A stretch of 30,155 nt of DNA from TMED27 sp045106175 (GTDB taxonomy: Bacteria > Pseudomonadota > Alphaproteobacteria > Micavibrionales > Micavibrionaceae): assembly GCA_045106175.1 (NCBI GenBank), contig JBGCEF010000027.1, positions 1 through 30,155 of the forward strand. The letters are read 5' to 3'. The notes under the pieces were generated by a model that was given only the letters and a program-made list of their open reading frames with translations, ran no database searches and was not told the origin of the DNA. The stretch's first letter is position 1. Every line of letters starts with the position of its first letter. Both the position numbers and the translations under genes were made by a program. This document shows, in pieces, positions 15,991-23,470 of the stretch.

Positions 15991-17760
15991 TTAGTTCGCT
16001 TGGCGCCTTAAAAAAGCGGGTATATCCAACTCATCGTCTACCTGCGATGCAGGCTTAGACGGAGAATCAATATTGAGGCTACCTTGCGATAATGGCGGGG
16101 GTGCTTTTTGTTGGGCCGATTGGCTTGGAACAAACTGTGGAGATGGCTCTCTGCGCTCACGATGATCTTGTTCTGTTTTACCGCTTATTTCCTCAAGTTT
16201 GTCTTGGACGCTCCCTGTAATTCTTTCAAAAAGTGATGGCGAACGTTTTTTCTCAGGGTTCGGCTGCACAGGAGGATTTAATTTAAGGCTTGGTGTATTT
16301 GGAGACGGCTTTGCCGTAACCATTGGCGATGATGCAACAGAACCGGGTTGAGCTGAACTTTGTGGCACATGCGCCGCGTCAAAATTACTGATATGAGGTG
16401 CTTCAATGCCTGCGGCCTCGATTGGTTTTGGTGGAATAAAGGAGTCGTTATAACGTGTTCCACGCATTGCCGTATTCTCAGGCAACGGTTGCGGCGAACC
16501 AGATGTGTTCTGAGCAAATTCACTCTGTTCAAACATATCTACTTCGGTGTCGCGCTTTGGTTCTGACTGTGCGGCAACGCTTGGCGCCGTAATGCCTAAT
16601 GATGTTTGCTTTGGTTGAGCATAAGGCATTTGTTGCGCTGTTGCGGGTTGAGAGTGAACATTTGACTGAATTGGTGATTCTGCTTTTTCAGCGTTTTCAG
16701 TTTTTGGTGTCGCACGCTCAAGCAGAGTTCGGCTATTTGCATCCACTTTGATTGAACCGCCGCCTGTCTTATTTTTTGTTGCGCTCTCTTTTTCAATGCC
16801 TGTAGCGACAATAGAAACGCGCATTTTTCCTTCGAGACTCTGGTCGAATGTGGCACCGAAAATGATATTTGCTTCCGGGTCGACTTCATCGCGAATACGA
16901 TTACAGGCTTCATCGGCCTCAAATAATGTCATGTCATAACCGCCAGTGACGTTGATAATAACGCCATGCGCACCTTTCATCGAAACGTCATCAAGAAGCG
17001 GGTTGTTGATTGCGCTTTCTGCAGCCTCTATTGCACGTTTATCGCCGTCAGCTTCACCAGTTCCCATCATGGCTTTACCCATTTCAAGCATAGCTGTGCG
17101 GATATCTGCAAAATCTAAATTCACCAATCCAGGGCGTACCATAAGATCAGTAACACCGCGCACGCCTGCTTGAAGGACACTGTCTGCCATTTGGAAGGCG
17201 TCAGCAAAGGTTGTGTTTTCATTTGCGACACGGAAAAGATTTTGGTTAGGAATTACAATCAGCGTATCGACATAATTCTGCATTTCTTCGATACCAGCTT
17301 CCGCAGATTTCATGCGATGCGAGCCTTCAAAATGAAATGGTTTTGTTACAACACCGACAGTCAAAATCCCTTGATCACGACAAGCCTTTGCAATAACTGG
17401 GGCCGCACCAGTTCCAGTTCCACCGCCCATACCAGCAGTTACAAATACCATGTTTGCGCCTTCGAGGTAGCGCATTAATTCATCCATTGATTCTTCGGCT
17501 GCAACCTTGCCGATTTCAGGCTTTGACCCTGCGCCTAAACCGCCAGTGACATTTGGCCCTAATTGAATACGATGATCTTCTGCGGCTAATGATCCGTTTA
17601 AGGCTTGCGCGTCCGTGTTACAGACCAAGAATTCACATCCCTCGAGATCAGATGCCAGCATATTGTTCACGGCATTTCCACCTGCTCCACCAACACCAAT
17701 AACGGTAATCTTAGGTGAAAGCTTGGGGGCTTCGGTTGGCTGCATTTTAATATCGATCAT
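15991..17760 (-). CDS. ftsZ: Cell division protein FtsZ, with long disordered linker
   Basis: FtsZ is the tubulin-like GTPase that forms the division ring. The globular part (about 16-325) has VGGAGGNAVNNM at the nucleotide pocket, the tubulin signature GGGTGTG (112-118), and the T7-loop NLDFAD (214-219). A Pro/Gln/Ser-rich linker of about 250 residues follows. The protein ends with the conserved partner-binding peptide DDELDIPAFLRRQ. The total of 589 residues is much longer than E. coli FtsZ (383) and similar to or longer than other alphaproteobacterial FtsZ proteins. A GAGGA ribosome-binding site lies about 10 bases before the ATG. An unrelated gene separates it from ftsA, and a 305-base regulatory region lies upstream. 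Confidence 0.98.
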   Translation of the reverse strand: MIDIKMQPTEAPKLSPKITVIGVGGAGGNAVNNMLASDLEGCEFLVCNTDAQALNGSLAAEDHRIQLGPNVTGGLGAGSKPEIGKVAAEESMDELMRYLEGANMVFVTAGMGGGTGTGAAPVIAKACRDQGILTVGVVTKPFHFEGSHRMKSAEAGIEEMQNYVDTLIVIPNQNLFRVANENTTFADAFQMADSVLQAGVRGVTDLMVRPGLVNLDFADIRTAMLEMGKAMMGTGEADGDKRAIEAAESAINNPLLDDVSMKGAHGVIINVTGGYDMTLFEADEACNRIRDEVDPEANIIFGATFDQSLEGKMRVSIVATGIEKESATKNKTGGGSIKVDANSRTLLERATPKTENAEKAESPIQSNVHSQPATAQQMPYAQPKQTSLGITAPSVAAQSEPKRDTEVDMFEQSEFAQNTSGSPQPLPENTAMRGTRYNDSFIPPKPIEAAGIEAPHISNFDAAHVPQSSAQPGSVASSPMVTAKPSPNTPSLKLNPPVQPNPEKKRSPSLFERITGSVQDKLEEISGKTEQDHRERREPSPQFVPSQSAQQKAPPPLSQGSLNIDSPSKPASQVDDELDIPAFLRRQAN

Positions 17761-17778
17761 GGGCTGTGATCCTCTAGG

Positions 17779-17814
17779 TTTGATAAACGTTTTACGTCTG
17801 CTTTTGATAAGCGT
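17779..17814. repeat. Direct repeat TTTGATAARCGT near the ftsZ start
   Basis: TTTGATAAACGT (17779-17790) and TTTGATAAGCGT (17803-17814) differ at one of 12 positions and start 24 bases apart. Each is followed by a similar ACGTCTG/GTCTG stretch. They lie 19-54 bases before the ftsZ ATG, in the likely leader or core promoter. They could be paired sites for a regulator. Confidence 0.5.
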
Positions 17815-17869
17815 CTGTGGAATAATTGTTAAAGCTTAAAAGCGTTTTTTTGAGATGAAAAGGGAAAAA

Positions 17870-17884
17870 TGTGAAGGATTCACA
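17870..17884. promoter_or_regulatory. 15-base dyad TGTGAA-GGA-TTCACA upstream of ftsZ
   Basis: Six-base arms TGTGAA and TTCACA are exact reverse complements around GGA, 110 bases before the ftsZ ATG. The right half contains a GATTC (GANTC) site. The shape suits a dimeric regulator, or a site whose binding depends on methylation. Confidence 0.45.
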
Positions 17885-17961
17885 GGGTGATACCGCTTTT
17901 CTTACATATTTAGACTAACATATTTTCATACATAGATTCAAAAAGAGCGGCTAAGTGACTC
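17877..17961. promoter_or_regulatory. Three GANTC (CcrM-type) sites upstream of ftsZ
   Basis: GATTC at 17877-17881, GATTC at 17935-17939 and GACTC at 17957-17961 fall within 85 bases; one per 256 bases is expected in random sequence. GANTC is methylated by CcrM in most alphaproteobacteria, and Caulobacter ftsZ is one of the genes controlled by CcrM and GcrA. Here the function is inferred from motif and position. Confidence 0.5.
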
Positions 17962-17979
17962 TTATTGCTAAGGTTTCAG

Positions 17980-18036
17980 TTACACACACAAATCCTTGTG
18001 CTTATACAAAGCTTACACACATTATATTGTGGATAA
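17980..18036. promoter_or_regulatory. DnaA-box cluster upstream of ftsZ
   Basis: A perfect DnaA box, TTATCCACA, lies on the minus strand at 18036-18028. On the plus strand TTATACAAA (18002-18010) differs from TTATNCACA at one base. TTACACACA occurs twice (17980-17988 and 18013-18021), 33 bases apart, about three helical turns. DnaA directly controls ftsZ in Caulobacter. The cluster is 220-276 bases before the ftsZ ATG. No replication gene is nearby, so an origin is unlikely. Confidence 0.55.
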
Positions 18037-18065
18037 TTGATTTACTCCAAACTGGGATCTCTGCG

Positions 18066-19121
18066 CTAGCACTCTAATGTCATACCATGCTTTTCGCTCA
18101 TCTTAATTACTTCTGGATGCACTTCAGATCTAAGACCATCATCTTCACAAACACTCCACCAGCTTCTGAGGAAAGATCTATTCATAAAATGCTGCCTATC
18201 GGATAATCGGAAGAATTCTTGTCTTTCTTTATTCATCGCTTCACGCAAGATTGTAGGGTAGTCTTCAAGATAAATTGTTTCCGGATTTTCTTTGTTTTCA
18301 GCGATAAACCTTAGAAATTGTGCTTTCAGAAATTCTGCAGTTACCAGGTCAAGCTTCTGAAGCTCTTCCTCTACACGGCATAATATTTTATTTGGCGTTA
18401 TAATACCTGTTCTTTCCTCAACTGAAGCATCGATTAGAACATCTTGAATATCGTCTAATATCTCTATTAGTCTGGATATAAGAGTAATATTTGGCAAAGT
18501 TTGCGTAGCAATTTCATATGATAATTCACCTTTTTGTGACGCCTCTGTCACTTTTGGAATTCCCAAAGCATTTTGAACAGCATGACATCCAAGCATTTCA
18601 ACAACACGCAGGTTACACTCAACATGTTTTTTTCTATCCGCAACATTACCAGTTCGCATATAAGCTATTTCAGCTGTCGCACCTTCACGAATGAGAACAG
18701 CATATAAATTACTAAATGCCATGCTTTCTTTACGCGAAATTACTCCTAAATCTTCGAGCTGATCAATCGCTTGGAAATATTCAGGGACATATTTATCTAG
18801 GCCTAATAAAAACTCACAAGGCTCGGCCCCAATTTTCGCTTCACCCAAGGCAAGACGCTTCTCAACGGGCATTTCATCAATGATATTATCAACTTTTTTA
18901 ACTGCCTCAAAAAGATCCAGTATTGTCTGTTTATGCTGAACCGATCTTTTGATATTTTGAGAGGATTGTAAAAGACTTACCCCTGCTTTACGTGCGTCTC
19001 CTGTCGATAAAAGCATGAATGCCATCGGATATCTTGCACTTCCCCTGAAACGCAAAGCACTGTTGAAAGCAAAACCCATTGCTTTTTCAGCGAATGTTTC
19101 GTGAAGACGCTGATTACGCAT
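18066..19121 (-). CDS. Unrecognised 351-residue helical protein between ftsA and ftsZ; possible isoprenoid-synthase fold
   Basis: I do not recognise this protein with confidence. It is all-helical in appearance, without signal peptide or membrane segment. It has two aspartate-rich stretches, VDNIIDE (Asp78-x3-Asp82) and ILDDIQDVLID (Asp223-x3-Asp227, Asp231). The second follows a helix ISRLIE and is followed by EERTGIITPNKIL. This resembles the ADDxxDE and ILRDVxED-RRGRxYLP motifs of squalene/phytoene synthases at similar spacing, so a class I isoprenoid-synthase-like fold is possible but unproven. It interrupts the normally adjacent ftsA-ftsZ pair. It has a GGAG ribosome-binding site 9 bases before the ATG and its own predicted promoter and palindrome. 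It uses fewer GCG/CGC triplets than its neighbours to the eye, which could reflect later acquisition. Confidence 0.85.
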   Translation of the reverse strand: MRNQRLHETFAEKAMGFAFNSALRFRGSARYPMAFMLLSTGDARKAGVSLLQSSQNIKRSVQHKQTILDLFEAVKKVDNIIDEMPVEKRLALGEAKIGAEPCEFLLGLDKYVPEYFQAIDQLEDLGVISRKESMAFSNLYAVLIREGATAEIAYMRTGNVADRKKHVECNLRVVEMLGCHAVQNALGIPKVTEASQKGELSYEIATQTLPNITLISRLIEILDDIQDVLIDASVEERTGIITPNKILCRVEEELQKLDLVTAEFLKAQFLRFIAENKENPETIYLEDYPTILREAMNKERQEFFRLSDRQHFMNRSFLRSWWSVCEDDGLRSEVHPEVIKMSEKHGMTLEC

Positions 19122-19131
19122 CTGCTACATC

Positions 19132-19149
19132 TCCTGCAAATTTGCAGGA
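19132..19149. promoter_or_regulatory. Perfect 18-base palindrome at the promoter/ribosome-binding site of the unknown gene
   Basis: TCCTGCAAATTTGCAGGA reads the same on both strands. It lies directly after the predicted -10 box and covers the predicted transcription start (about 19143). Its last bases form the start of the GGAG ribosome-binding site. This position is typical of a repressor operator. If transcription starts further upstream, the RNA could instead fold and hide the ribosome-binding site. Confidence 0.65.
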
Positions 19150-19178
19150 TTAATATCAAATAATTTTAATTATGTCAA
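19150..19178 (-). promoter_or_regulatory. Sigma70-like promoter of the unknown gene
   Basis: On the minus strand a perfect TTGACA (19178-19173) is followed after exactly 17 bases by TATTAA (19155-19150), four of six to TATAAT. The -35 box begins immediately after the first base of the ftsA stop codon region. The spacer is AT-rich. This is the clearest promoter in the window and implies independent expression of the gene at 18066-19121. Confidence 0.65.
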
Positions 19179-20456
19179 TCACCAATTCTCATGAAGCCAA
19201 AGTTTGGCACGCTCAATAAATGAGCCGGGGGTTGCTTGTGCCATGATTTGGGCGGGCATTTCGTTGCTGTGTTCTGCGATATAGGTTAGCAACCCCGCAA
19301 CCGTTGCAAAGCCAGGACCACTAACCGCGTCAGGCAGGCCATTTAGACGAATTGGTTTGCCAAGGCGCACTTGCTTATCCAGAACATGTTCGGCCAATTC
19401 ACGAATGCCGTTTAATTGGCTAGCGCCTCCGGTTAAGACAACACGCCGCCCGAGGGCTGTTCCGAGACCACTATCATTTAAACGTGCGCGCACCAGTTCT
19501 AGAATTTCTTCAACGCGCGGCTGAATGATACCGACCAGCAAAGAGCGAGGGACGTGGTTTGGTTCAGATGTATCACCCTCGCCCAAGCGTGGCACATCAA
19601 TCAATTCATTTTCATCACTGTTTGATGCGATTGCACTTCCATATAGCGCCTTTAGGCGTTCAGCATCTTGTAGCGGGGTTGTTAGCCCTTTTGCGATGTC
19701 ACTTGTAATATGCGCGCCGCCGATTGGGATGGCGTCGCTATAGAGGATATTTCCACTTTGGAATACGGCGAAGCTGGTTGTGCCTGCGCCCATATCAATC
19801 ACGGTGCAACCAAGGTCCATTTCATCTTCGACAAGAGAGGCAAGACCAGCGGCATATGCGGCATGAGTAAATGCCGTGATATCGAGGTGAGAGCGTTCGA
19901 TGCATGTTGCAATATTTCGCAGCGCGCCGATATCGCCTGTCACTATATGAATGTCGGTTGCCATATTTTGACCAAACATGCCGCGCGGATCGACAATTCC
20001 TTCGTTGCCGTCGATACGAAAACCAACGGGAATTGTGTGCACCAATTCATAATCTTCGCTTAAAACTTGATCTTGGGCTTTTGATAGAGCCCGACGGATA
20101 TCGTTATTGGTGATTTCATGACCGGCAACGCTGACGTCTGCTGTGTGGCCGTGACTTGCGGCGTGAATGCCTGGTAGATTAACTACAACCTCTCGCAAAG
20201 GATAGCCTTTCATCACTTCTGCAGCCATGTTTTCGGCGGCATGCACAGTTTGACGAATAGCACTTTCCGCACGGTCTAAATCCGTGATCGTTCCGCTTTT
20301 GATACCAACTGATGCGTGATGGCCCACGCCGAGAACTTCGAATGTGCCATTATCATCAACCATACGCGCAATAAAACAGGCGATTTTGGATGAGCCTATA
20401 TCCAGCGCAGCCAGCAATGATCCCTTACTAATCATGTTGGATTTTTTTTGTTTCAT
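19179..20456 (-). CDS. ftsA: Cell division protein FtsA
   Basis: FtsA is the actin-like ATPase that tethers FtsZ filaments to the inner membrane. The protein has 425 residues. The phosphate-1 motif is ALDIGSSKIACFIA (17-30). The 1C subdomain, typical of FtsA rather than MreB, covers about 90-170. Phosphate-2 is CTVIDMGAGTTSFAVF, and the adenosine motif is RVVLTGGASQLNGI. The C-terminus FIERAKLWLHENW is an amphipathic membrane-targeting helix. The start is 4 bases after the ftsQ stop; no strong ribosome-binding site is seen, which fits translational coupling. Unusually, the gene downstream is not ftsZ. Confidence 0.97.
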   Translation of the reverse strand: MKQKKSNMISKGSLLAALDIGSSKIACFIARMVDDNGTFEVLGVGHHASVGIKSGTITDLDRAESAIRQTVHAAENMAAEVMKGYPLREVVVNLPGIHAASHGHTADVSVAGHEITNNDIRRALSKAQDQVLSEDYELVHTIPVGFRIDGNEGIVDPRGMFGQNMATDIHIVTGDIGALRNIATCIERSHLDITAFTHAAYAAGLASLVEDEMDLGCTVIDMGAGTTSFAVFQSGNILYSDAIPIGGAHITSDIAKGLTTPLQDAERLKALYGSAIASNSDENELIDVPRLGEGDTSEPNHVPRSLLVGIIQPRVEEILELVRARLNDSGLGTALGRRVVLTGGASQLNGIRELAEHVLDKQVRLGKPIRLNGLPDAVSGPGFATVAGLLTYIAEHSNEMPAQIMAQATPGSFIERAKLWLHENW

Positions 20457-20460
20457 ACCG

Positions 20461-21348
20461 TTAGATATTGTTACCAGATTGAGCGTTTGCTTTGGAATAA
20501 CCCGCTTTATATTCTTGCGTTGCGCCAGGTTTTGTTCGCACGATCATACGTGTTGGATCTCGTAAATCAATGACTTTTAAATCTTTATCTAATATCGCAT
20601 CTTCGCGGTGCGCTTTGGCGAGGCTCGATATTGCGAGCGCTATATCTGTTTCAGGAAGTTTAACGCGTACGCCTGATTTCATGATCACATCCCAGCGGCG
20701 ATCCGCAATTAACCCTGCGCTTTCGATGTCTTTGAAAATGTCTGGTTCTCCGACAAGAATTTGAAATAACTCTTGGGTATTTGCAGGGGCGTTCTCCCCT
20801 ATCACAATCACAAGGTTTTCGAATTGTTGCATATTACTGACAGGAATGATGTCGCCATTGATATCAATCAACTTCAGCTTTTTATTAGTCTGCCAGAGCG
20901 CTATTGGTTTTCTCTCATTCAACCTGATGAAGAGTGTATCAGGCAGGCGTCTTTCGACATGCGCGGTTTCCACCCACCCAATTCTCTGTATGCCCTCTTT
21001 TGCGGTTTTAGGATCAAAATCAAAGAGTGGATCTCCGCGGCGCACATTGATAATAGCTTTTAAAATTTCAGGATCGGTGTAATTACGGCCTTCTATCAGT
21101 ATATTATCGACCTCAAAGCCAACAGAGGCCGTGGCGTCTACCATTCGTGCATGCATCCAATCTGCTGTGTGGGTGTCAGCATCACTCATAAAAAACCAAG
21201 CGCCCAGCCATAACACGCCAACCGTTATACCCATTGTTACGCCAAAACGTTTAAGCCATGGAAACAGGCGCGCTTTAACGCCCTGCCTTCTTTTATTGTT
21301 AAAGGTAGATTTACGAGTGCCTTTTTTGATTGTTTTTCGTTTGGCCAT
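20461..21348 (-). CDS. ftsQ: Cell division protein FtsQ
   Basis: FtsQ (295 residues) is the bitopic division protein that links early and late divisome parts through FtsB/FtsL. A very basic cytoplasmic N-terminus of about 32 residues (KRKTIKKGTRKS) precedes one membrane helix (about 35-53). A POTRA domain follows (VDNILIEGRNYTDPEILKAI, DPLFDFDPKTAKEGIQRIGWVETAHVERRLPDTLFIRLNER), then the FtsQ beta domain with PIALWQ and PETDIALAISSL. The ATG shares one base with the ddl stop (TAATG), a sign of coupled translation. Family length and order in the cluster are normal. Confidence 0.95.
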   Translation of the reverse strand: MAKRKTIKKGTRKSTFNNKRRQGVKARLFPWLKRFGVTMGITVGVLWLGAWFFMSDADTHTADWMHARMVDATASVGFEVDNILIEGRNYTDPEILKAIINVRRGDPLFDFDPKTAKEGIQRIGWVETAHVERRLPDTLFIRLNERKPIALWQTNKKLKLIDINGDIIPVSNMQQFENLVIVIGENAPANTQELFQILVGEPDIFKDIESAGLIADRRWDVIMKSGVRVKLPETDIALAISSLAKAHREDAILDKDLKVIDLRDPTRMIVRTKPGATQEYKAGYSKANAQSGNNI

Positions 21349-22577
21349 TATCGTTTAAATAACCTCGCGTCTTTTGGAACAGGATCTTTTGGTAGGCTAC
21401 GTCCGATATTTTCTTGGAGAGCTTCTTCCAATAAGGCCGTCAAAAATTCAGTGAATAGTTTGGAATCTTCTGCGGCCTCCCATAGGAAATATCCGAATGA
21501 TCCGGGGATTGGATTGACTTCATTCAACCAAAGCTCGCCTGTTTTTTGATTGCCTATAAAATCAATGCGTGGAGCGCCAGTGCCGTTGATTGTTTCAAAC
21601 ATTGCAGTTGCGTATTTTTGAATGGCTTCGGTTTGCTTCTTATCCAGCTTTGGATTTAATTCACGCGTTAGTGAAAGCATGCCCTCGCTTATGGCGCCGA
21701 CTTGTTTTGTGCCAGCGGTCTTATCGCCTGTTTTACTATCCTTACCAGAGAGGTATTTTTGTTTAAAATCAAGCAGCTCTTCACTTGCCTTAGGGCGCTC
21801 TATGGCGGATAGCTGTATGTCGCCAAATGCTTTTGAGACAGCTACGTTATATTCAACAAGGTTTTCAACAAATGGTTCCAAAATGGCGCTATCATCAAAT
21901 TCAAAAATAGCAGGAAGCGTAGCTTTAATATCTTCGGGACTATCAACTTTGGCGACACCGATTGAGCTTCCCAGATGGACAGGTTTGATAATGCATGGGA
22001 ATTTAAGATGCTTGACCTGCTCTTTGATCTCTTTTGTCGGGATCATAAGCCCTGTTTCGGGGCGTTTTAAAACAGCATATGGCAGCGTGGGGATATCGGC
22101 AGATTGAAGAATCTTTTTCGTTGCAACCTTATCCATGAGAACGGCGGAGGCCAGAGTGCGCATTCCCGTGTAAGGCGTATTGGTCAATTCAAACACGCCC
22201 TGTATATTGCCATCTTCGCCGTACAGGCCATGAAAACATGGCATTGCGATATCAAATTCAATCGGTTTTGTTTGACCAATAAAGCCGCGTTTTTTAGAAA
22301 TCAATCGACCGCCGCGTGTCGCTATTGGGTCCAAAATAACAGATTTAGTTTTTTGTAAGCTTTCATTGCTTAACAAATAGACACTTCGCTCTCTCAAAAT
22401 ATCGCCAATATACCATTGTCCATCAGGCGCGATATAGACGGGAAACGCATCATAACGACTCTCGTCAATCGCCGATAACACTTGTAAGCCGCTTACGACG
22501 CTGACATCATGTTCGGGAGAGCGTCCGCCGAAAAAGACAGCTATTTTTTTTCTATTGTCTGATGTTGTTTTAGACAT
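21348..22577 (-). CDS. ddl: D-alanine--D-alanine ligase family protein (long form)
   Basis: This ATP-grasp ligase joins two D-amino acids, normally D-Ala-D-Ala for the peptidoglycan stem. It occupies the usual ddl position before ftsQ. It has 409 residues, about 100 more than the DdlB commonly found in this cluster, so it is closer to the DdlA/Van type. Visible parts are FFGGRSPEHDVSVVSG (15-30), HGLYGEDGNIQG (116-127), the ATP-grasp lysine region FPCIIKPVHLGSSIGVAK, LLDFKQKYLSGK at the omega loop, and RIDF. The metal-site Asn region reads EVNPIPGS (353-360), where most Ddl enzymes have EVNTxPG(F/M)T. The Y-x-C-P-A stretch usually after KYLS is missing. The product may therefore be D-Ala-D-Ala or a variant dipeptide. 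Confidence 0.9.
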   Translation of the reverse strand: MSKTTSDNRKKIAVFFGGRSPEHDVSVVSGLQVLSAIDESRYDAFPVYIAPDGQWYIGDILRERSVYLLSNESLQKTKSVILDPIATRGGRLISKKRGFIGQTKPIEFDIAMPCFHGLYGEDGNIQGVFELTNTPYTGMRTLASAVLMDKVATKKILQSADIPTLPYAVLKRPETGLMIPTKEIKEQVKHLKFPCIIKPVHLGSSIGVAKVDSPEDIKATLPAIFEFDDSAILEPFVENLVEYNVAVSKAFGDIQLSAIERPKASEELLDFKQKYLSGKDSKTGDKTAGTKQVGAISEGMLSLTRELNPKLDKKQTEAIQKYATAMFETINGTGAPRIDFIGNQKTGELWLNEVNPIPGSFGYFLWEAAEDSKLFTEFLTALLEEALQENIGRSLPKDPVPKDARLFKR

Positions 22578-22677
22578 GCTTTTTTTGTATTTAATTGCAG
22601 AGTTTGAGTGCGTAAGAATCTTTTATACGATAAGACAATTAAATCACGAATAAAACAGCGATCAAAGGGGTTATCGC

Positions 22678-23451
22678 GTGCAAGAGTGCAACAGCGTCAA
22701 TTTTATTGAAAAAGGTTTTGATAAAAACCCTGAAAATTCGCCTTTAATCGTCTGGGGACATGGTTGGGGACAAAACCATACTAGTTTTTTGGAACTATGC
22801 GCGCCGTTTGAAAAAACAGCGCGACATATCATGATTGATTTTCCGGGTTTTGGAGAGTCTGCAATGCCTTCGGATGCATGGGGCACGAAAGAGTATGCCG
22901 ATTGTATTGAGGCATTCATCCGTCAGCAAAGCGATCAACCCGTTATTTGGATTGGGCATTCTTTTGGGTGTCGTGTTGGATTGCAGCTTGCGGCGCATTA
23001 CCCAGATCTTATCCGCGGATTATTTTTGATTGCAGGTGCGGGCATACCTAAACAGCTGCCATATTATAAAAGCGCCTATTTTAAATGTAGAATTGCGCTT
23101 TATAAGTCATTGAAAAAGTTAATTCCTTTTGGGTTGTCAGAGGAATGGTTGATTTCAAAATTTGCCAGTAGAGACTACAAGGATGCTGATCCTGTTTTGC
23201 GACAGATTTTGGTTAAGGTTGTGAATGAGGATTTGCGCAATATTGCACCGCGTATTACTTGCCCCGTGCATTTTGTTTATGGCGATCAAGATCAAGAAAC
23301 CCCTGCCAAAATTGGCGAAGCACTTTCAGGGTTGATTCCAGACGCAAAATTGTCTCTTTTAAAAGGACAAGACCACTATAGTGTTTTATCTTCTGGGCGT
23401 CATCAAGTTGCCACACTGCTTAAACAATTTATTGAAACCATGAAGGCCTGA
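22678..23451 (+). CDS. Alpha/beta hydrolase paired with a membrane MurF-like gene
   Basis: This 257-residue alpha/beta hydrolase starts at GTG 22678, supported by AAAGGGG ending 7 bases upstream. It has an oxyanion loop WGHGWGQNH (26-34), the strand-loop DFPGFGES, the nucleophile elbow GHSFGC with Ser95, a likely Asp205 in VYGDQDQETP, and His233 in GQDHYSV. A cap domain covers about 125-185. There is no signal peptide. It is divergent from ddl (100 bases between starts) and 19 bases upstream of the MurF-like gene, so the two are one operon. The substrate is unknown; a role on a D-alanyl or muropeptide-linked ester or amide is inference from context only. Confidence 0.88.
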   Translation: MQECNSVNFIEKGFDKNPENSPLIVWGHGWGQNHTSFLELCAPFEKTARHIMIDFPGFGESAMPSDAWGTKEYADCIEAFIRQQSDQPVIWIGHSFGCRVGLQLAAHYPDLIRGLFLIAGAGIPKQLPYYKSAYFKCRIALYKSLKKLIPFGLSEEWLISKFASRDYKDADPVLRQILVKVVNEDLRNIAPRITCPVHFVYGDQDQETPAKIGEALSGLIPDAKLSLLKGQDHYSVLSSGRHQVATLLKQFIETMKA

Positions 23452-23470
23452 GTGCGAGAAAGAAACGATC

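Larger units (their letters stand above)
17761..18065. other. 305-base intergenic region upstream of ftsZ, dense in regulatory motifs
   Basis: No coding frame fits here. From the ftsZ side outward it holds the ribosome-binding site, a 12-base direct repeat (17779-17814), a 15-base dyad (17870-17884), three GANTC sites (17877-17961) and four DnaA-box-like sequences (17980-18036). No unambiguous -35/-10 pair for ftsZ was found. It also contains the 3' flank of the unknown gene, whose terminator is not evident. Confidence 0.7.

Noticed and set aside
17980..18036. Replication origin
   Set aside because: DnaA boxes are present, but there is no dnaA, parAB, hemE or similar neighbour and no clear unwinding element; regulation of ftsZ explains them better.
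18066..19121. Mobile element carrying the unknown gene into ftsA-ftsZ
   Set aside because: No transposase, terminal inverted repeat or flanking target duplication was found; the gene may still be an older insertion.
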